Source of the DNA: Marimicrobium sp913061115
GTDB taxonomy: Bacteria; Pseudomonadota; Gammaproteobacteria; Pseudomonadales; Halieaceae
Reading direction: 5' to 3'
NCBI RefSeq assembly: GCF_047729875.1
Contig: NZ_CP159826.1
Span: 3,100,001-3,164,000, forward strand
DNA length: 64,000 bases
Of this stretch, positions 61,754 through 64,000 are shown piece after piece; the stretch's first letter is position 1, and the number at the start of each line of letters is the position of its first letter. The notes under the pieces were generated by a model that made no database searches, had not been told where the DNA came from, and worked only from the letters and a program-made list of their open reading frames with translations. The translations under genes were made by a program, and so were the position numbers.

Positions 61754-62767
61754 ATGAGTAAACGCAAACTCAGCCGGCAACAGGCATGGCGCATCGAAAA
61801 AATTCAGGACGAGCGCGCCAAACGTTCGGCCCGCCGGGATACTGACGCGCAGGAAGCGCTCACCGGTGGTGAGCTGGGTCCGGAACAGGAAGGACTGGTT
61901 GTTGCGCACTACGGTACTCAGGTTGCGGTCGAATCTGCACCAGGAGAAAGCCAGCGCTGCCATCTCCGCGCAAACCTGCAAGGCCTAGTCACCGGAGACA
62001 GGGTTGTGTGGTGCAATGGCGATCCAATGGGCGTGGTGGTGGCGCAGCGTGAACGCCACAGTGTGCTGTCGCGACCCGACCCTTATGGCAAACTGAAGCC
62101 TGTCGCAGCCAATATCGACCAGATCATGCTTGTCGTTGCCCCCGTTCCGCAACCCTATGCCAATCTCATCGATCGCTACCTAGTGGCGGCTGAGGCCGTG
62201 GGGATCGAACCCGTCATCCTGCTGAACAAAATGGACCTACTGGATTCGGACCCGGACCTGACACAATCACTGGATGAGTTATTGGCCATTTACCCCACCC
62301 TTGGCTACCGGGTGCTGCGTACTTCAATCAAAGACAGTGGACTGACAGAATTACACAGTGCACTAAGTCAACGCACCAGTGTGTTTGTAGGGCAATCGGG
62401 TGTTGGAAAATCCTCACTGGTCAATGTTCTGCTGCCAGAGGCTGATATCCGAGTGGGTGCGCTGTCGGAAGCCACGCAGAAGGGCACGCATACCACCACC
62501 ACTGCCCAGTTACTGCACTTGACCTGCGGTGGCACACTCATCGATTCACCAGGCATCCGTGAGTTTGGTTTGTGGCATATGAGCAAGGAGCAGGTAGAGC
62601 AAGGTTTTCGAGAATTCCTCCCGCTGCTGGGGACCTGCAAATTTCGCGATTGTCAGCATGATCACGAACCCGGATGCGCGATCCTTAAAGCCACAGAGTC
62701 AGGCGCGATTAGCACGCGACGACTGAATAGTTATCACAGTATTGTGACCAGTTTAGACGAGGACTAG
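61754..62767 (+). CDS. rsgA: Small-subunit ribosome biogenesis GTPase RsgA
   Basis: The 337-residue protein has an N-terminal OB fold (about 40-115), then a circularly permuted GTPase with G4 LLNKMDLLD, G1 FVGQSGVGKSSLVN and G3 DSPGIREFGLW. The C-terminal zinc knuckle CKFRDCQHDHEPGCAI is complete. It checks maturation of the 30S subunit. The arrangement orn-rsgA-psd is conserved in gammaproteobacteria, though psd is reversed here. Confidence 0.97.
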   Translation: MSKRKLSRQQAWRIEKIQDERAKRSARRDTDAQEALTGGELGPEQEGLVVAHYGTQVAVESAPGESQRCHLRANLQGLVTGDRVVWCNGDPMGVVVAQRERHSVLSRPDPYGKLKPVAANIDQIMLVVAPVPQPYANLIDRYLVAAEAVGIEPVILLNKMDLLDSDPDLTQSLDELLAIYPTLGYRVLRTSIKDSGLTELHSALSQRTSVFVGQSGVGKSSLVNVLLPEADIRVGALSEATQKGTHTTTTAQLLHLTCGGTLIDSPGIREFGLWHMSKEQVEQGFREFLPLLGTCKFRDCQHDHEPGCAILKATESGAISTRRLNSYHSIVTSLDED

Positions 62768-62862
62768 GTAGTGCCGTCAATGTGAACTATCGACCGATTT
62801 TTATGCGGTGCAAGGCAGCGTATGCACGCTTGCTCTAGACTTCAAATACGCTAGACCCAGCA

Positions 62863-63711
62863 CTACTGGCGTGAACCCAGCGACTCTCCCATACGAGTCA
62901 AAGTCCCCGCTTCATAGTGCTCACCAAAGGACATAACATCACGAGGAAACAACAAAATAACGGTAGAGCCCAACATGAATCGCCCCATCTCATCGCCCTG
63001 GGCAAGCTCCACTGGCGCCGGCAAATGGACATAATCCAATGACATGGGACACTTCGATGGCGGCGCCACGCGGCCTGACCATACCGTCTCAATCCCAGCA
63101 ACCACCATAGCGCCCACCAATATCATCGCCATGGGACCGAACTCAGTTTCAAAGTGACAGACCAGACGTTCATTGCGAGCGAAGAGTCGATCCACATTTT
63201 CAGCCGTGACGCCATTGACAGAAAACAGTTGGCCTGGAATGTAGCGGGTCGCTGTCAATCGGCCTGCCACCGGCATGTGCACGCGATGATAATCCTTGGG
63301 TGAAAGATACACCGTGGCAAACTGACCACCGTTAAATTGCGCCGCTCGCACTTTATCGCCACCCAACAAGTCTTCAGTCGAGAACTGGCGGCCCTTAGCC
63401 TGAAACAGCATACCACTAGAGATCGCACCCAATTGGCTGATCGCGCCGTCAGCGGGGCAGAGGATGTCCGCCTTTGCAAGAGGACGCGCTCCCTCGAGTA
63501 GAGGGCGGGTGAAAAACTCATTGAAGCAGGTATAGCGAGTATAGTCGGGCTCTGCCGCCTCTGACATATCGACGGCGAATGCCTGAATGAACTGCCTAAT
63601 CAATCCATTCTTTAACCACACTGGATGACGAAGCTCGGCGAGAAAACCTGTACAACGTGACAACAGGTGCTGCGGCACTATGTTCTGAAACAAGATGAAG
63701 AATTTATCCAT
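62863..63711 (-). CDS. psd: Phosphatidylserine decarboxylase proenzyme
   Basis: The 282-residue precursor includes YTCFNEFFTRPLLEGARPL, CPADGAISQLG, SPKDYHRVHMPVAG and the self-cleavage site LGST (FMLGSTVILLF), where serine becomes the pyruvoyl group. It makes phosphatidylethanolamine at the inner membrane. It is convergent with rsgA, with no strong terminator between them. Confidence 0.97.
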   Translation of the reverse strand: MDKFFILFQNIVPQHLLSRCTGFLAELRHPVWLKNGLIRQFIQAFAVDMSEAAEPDYTRYTCFNEFFTRPLLEGARPLAKADILCPADGAISQLGAISSGMLFQAKGRQFSTEDLLGGDKVRAAQFNGGQFATVYLSPKDYHRVHMPVAGRLTATRYIPGQLFSVNGVTAENVDRLFARNERLVCHFETEFGPMAMILVGAMVVAGIETVWSGRVAPPSKCPMSLDYVHLPAPVELAQGDEMGRFMLGSTVILLFPRDVMSFGEHYEAGTLTRMGESLGSRQ

Positions 63712-63767
63712 AGCGCCCAGTGTAACTTGATTGGCGGCCCCGTTACATTGGAACCGCCCGTTCTACC

Positions 63768-64000
63768 CTACAAATTTTCCTCCGCAAACGCCGCCAACCG
63801 TGACCGCACAATACCGTTAACGTGCATTATGCCTGCATGGGGGTAGGCTTTACTCTTCTCCACAAGATAGGTCAGGCCGGACGTGAGCGGCGAAATGTAC
63901 TTGTTATCAATTTGAGCCAAGTTGCCCAGCACCACTATTTTCGAATCTGCACCCACTCGACTGATCACTGACTTGAGCTGAAATTGGGTCAGACCCTGAG
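63768..64000 (-). CDS. PhoH-family ATPase (YlaK type), C-terminal part, start outside window
   Basis: The frame is open to the right edge, so 77 C-terminal codons are visible and the gene begins beyond it. They read QGLTQFQLKSVISRVGADSK, IVVLGNLAQIDNKYI, SGLTYLVEK and VRSRLAAFAEENL, the end of PhoH-like proteins that combine a PIN RNase domain with a PhoH ATPase. The segment GNLAQIDxxY is diagnostic. It runs in the same direction as psd, 56 bases upstream of it. Confidence 0.85.
   Translation of the reverse strand, partial: QGLTQFQLKSVISRVGADSKIVVLGNLAQIDNKYISPLTSGLTYLVEKSKAYPHAGIMHVNGIVRSRLAAFAEENL

Noticed and set aside
61669..61794. Longer N-terminus for Orn
   Set aside because: The extension overlaps the divergent rsgA start and is not found in the family; the start at 61668 matches E. 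coli Orn in length and sequence.
1..64000. tRNA, rRNA, CRISPR arrays and origin of replication
   Set aside because: None were recognised by eye: no TPsiC-like GGTTCGAATC with a paired acceptor stem, no spaced repeats and no DnaA-box cluster. A dedicated RNA-gene search was not possible here.

Overview
The window reads as chromosome from a gammaproteobacterium. The right third carries the order tsaE-amiB-mutL-miaA-hfq-hflX-hflK-hflC-DUF2065-hisZ-purA, flanked by nnr, queG, orn, rsgA, psd and a phoH-type gene. hisZ between DUF2065 and purA is the arrangement of Pseudomonas-like and marine orders rather than enterics. Many lipoproteins, secreted proteins and surface-glycan genes suggest an aquatic heterotroph, but the genus cannot be read from the sequence.

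Layout. Positions 1-14 kb are accessory: a tyrosine recombinase cut by the left edge, then a run of minus-strand secreted-protein genes. These are a BspA-type leucine-rich-repeat protein, a seven-repeat beta-propeller, two inverse-autotransporter-type barrels and a TPR protein. Several share the same C-terminal membrane tail (PTSPLW, hydrophobic stretch, basic end), the same extended -10 element, a hairpin touching the start codon, and repeated terminators. Orphan and truncated copies of the tail lie between them. A metallophosphoesterase with a broken LON-domain partner, a large orphan lipoprotein and mscL follow.

14-22 kb is a rearranged island. Two remnants of one IS91-family element, in direct orientation 3.8 kb apart, bracket a GT-C-like membrane protein and a lipoprotein gene that has both a heptanucleotide repeat and an A7 frameshift. 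Another large membrane protein and a GST fragment follow.

22-34 kb holds export-oriented metabolism: a SurE-like lipoprotein, a secreted subtilase with calcium-binding repeats, a quinone-oxidoreductase-like protein, a DUF3616 protein, and the tight four-gene unit CotH kinase / VTC polyphosphate polymerase / DUF4956 / OprO-P-type porin. This unit is the best candidate here for a poorly described system. VOC, MAPEG and NAD(P)-binding genes follow.

35-47 kb is a glycan locus: a flippase-like protein, a GT2 glycosyltransferase, a methyltransferase, two tandemly duplicated polytopic proteins, an AraC-type regulator, then GalE, a UDP-glucuronate 4-epimerase, UDP-glucose dehydrogenase and UDP-glucuronate decarboxylase. 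Together the last four can make UDP-Gal, UDP-GlcA, UDP-GalA and UDP-Xyl from UDP-Glc. 47-64 kb is conserved housekeeping sequence.
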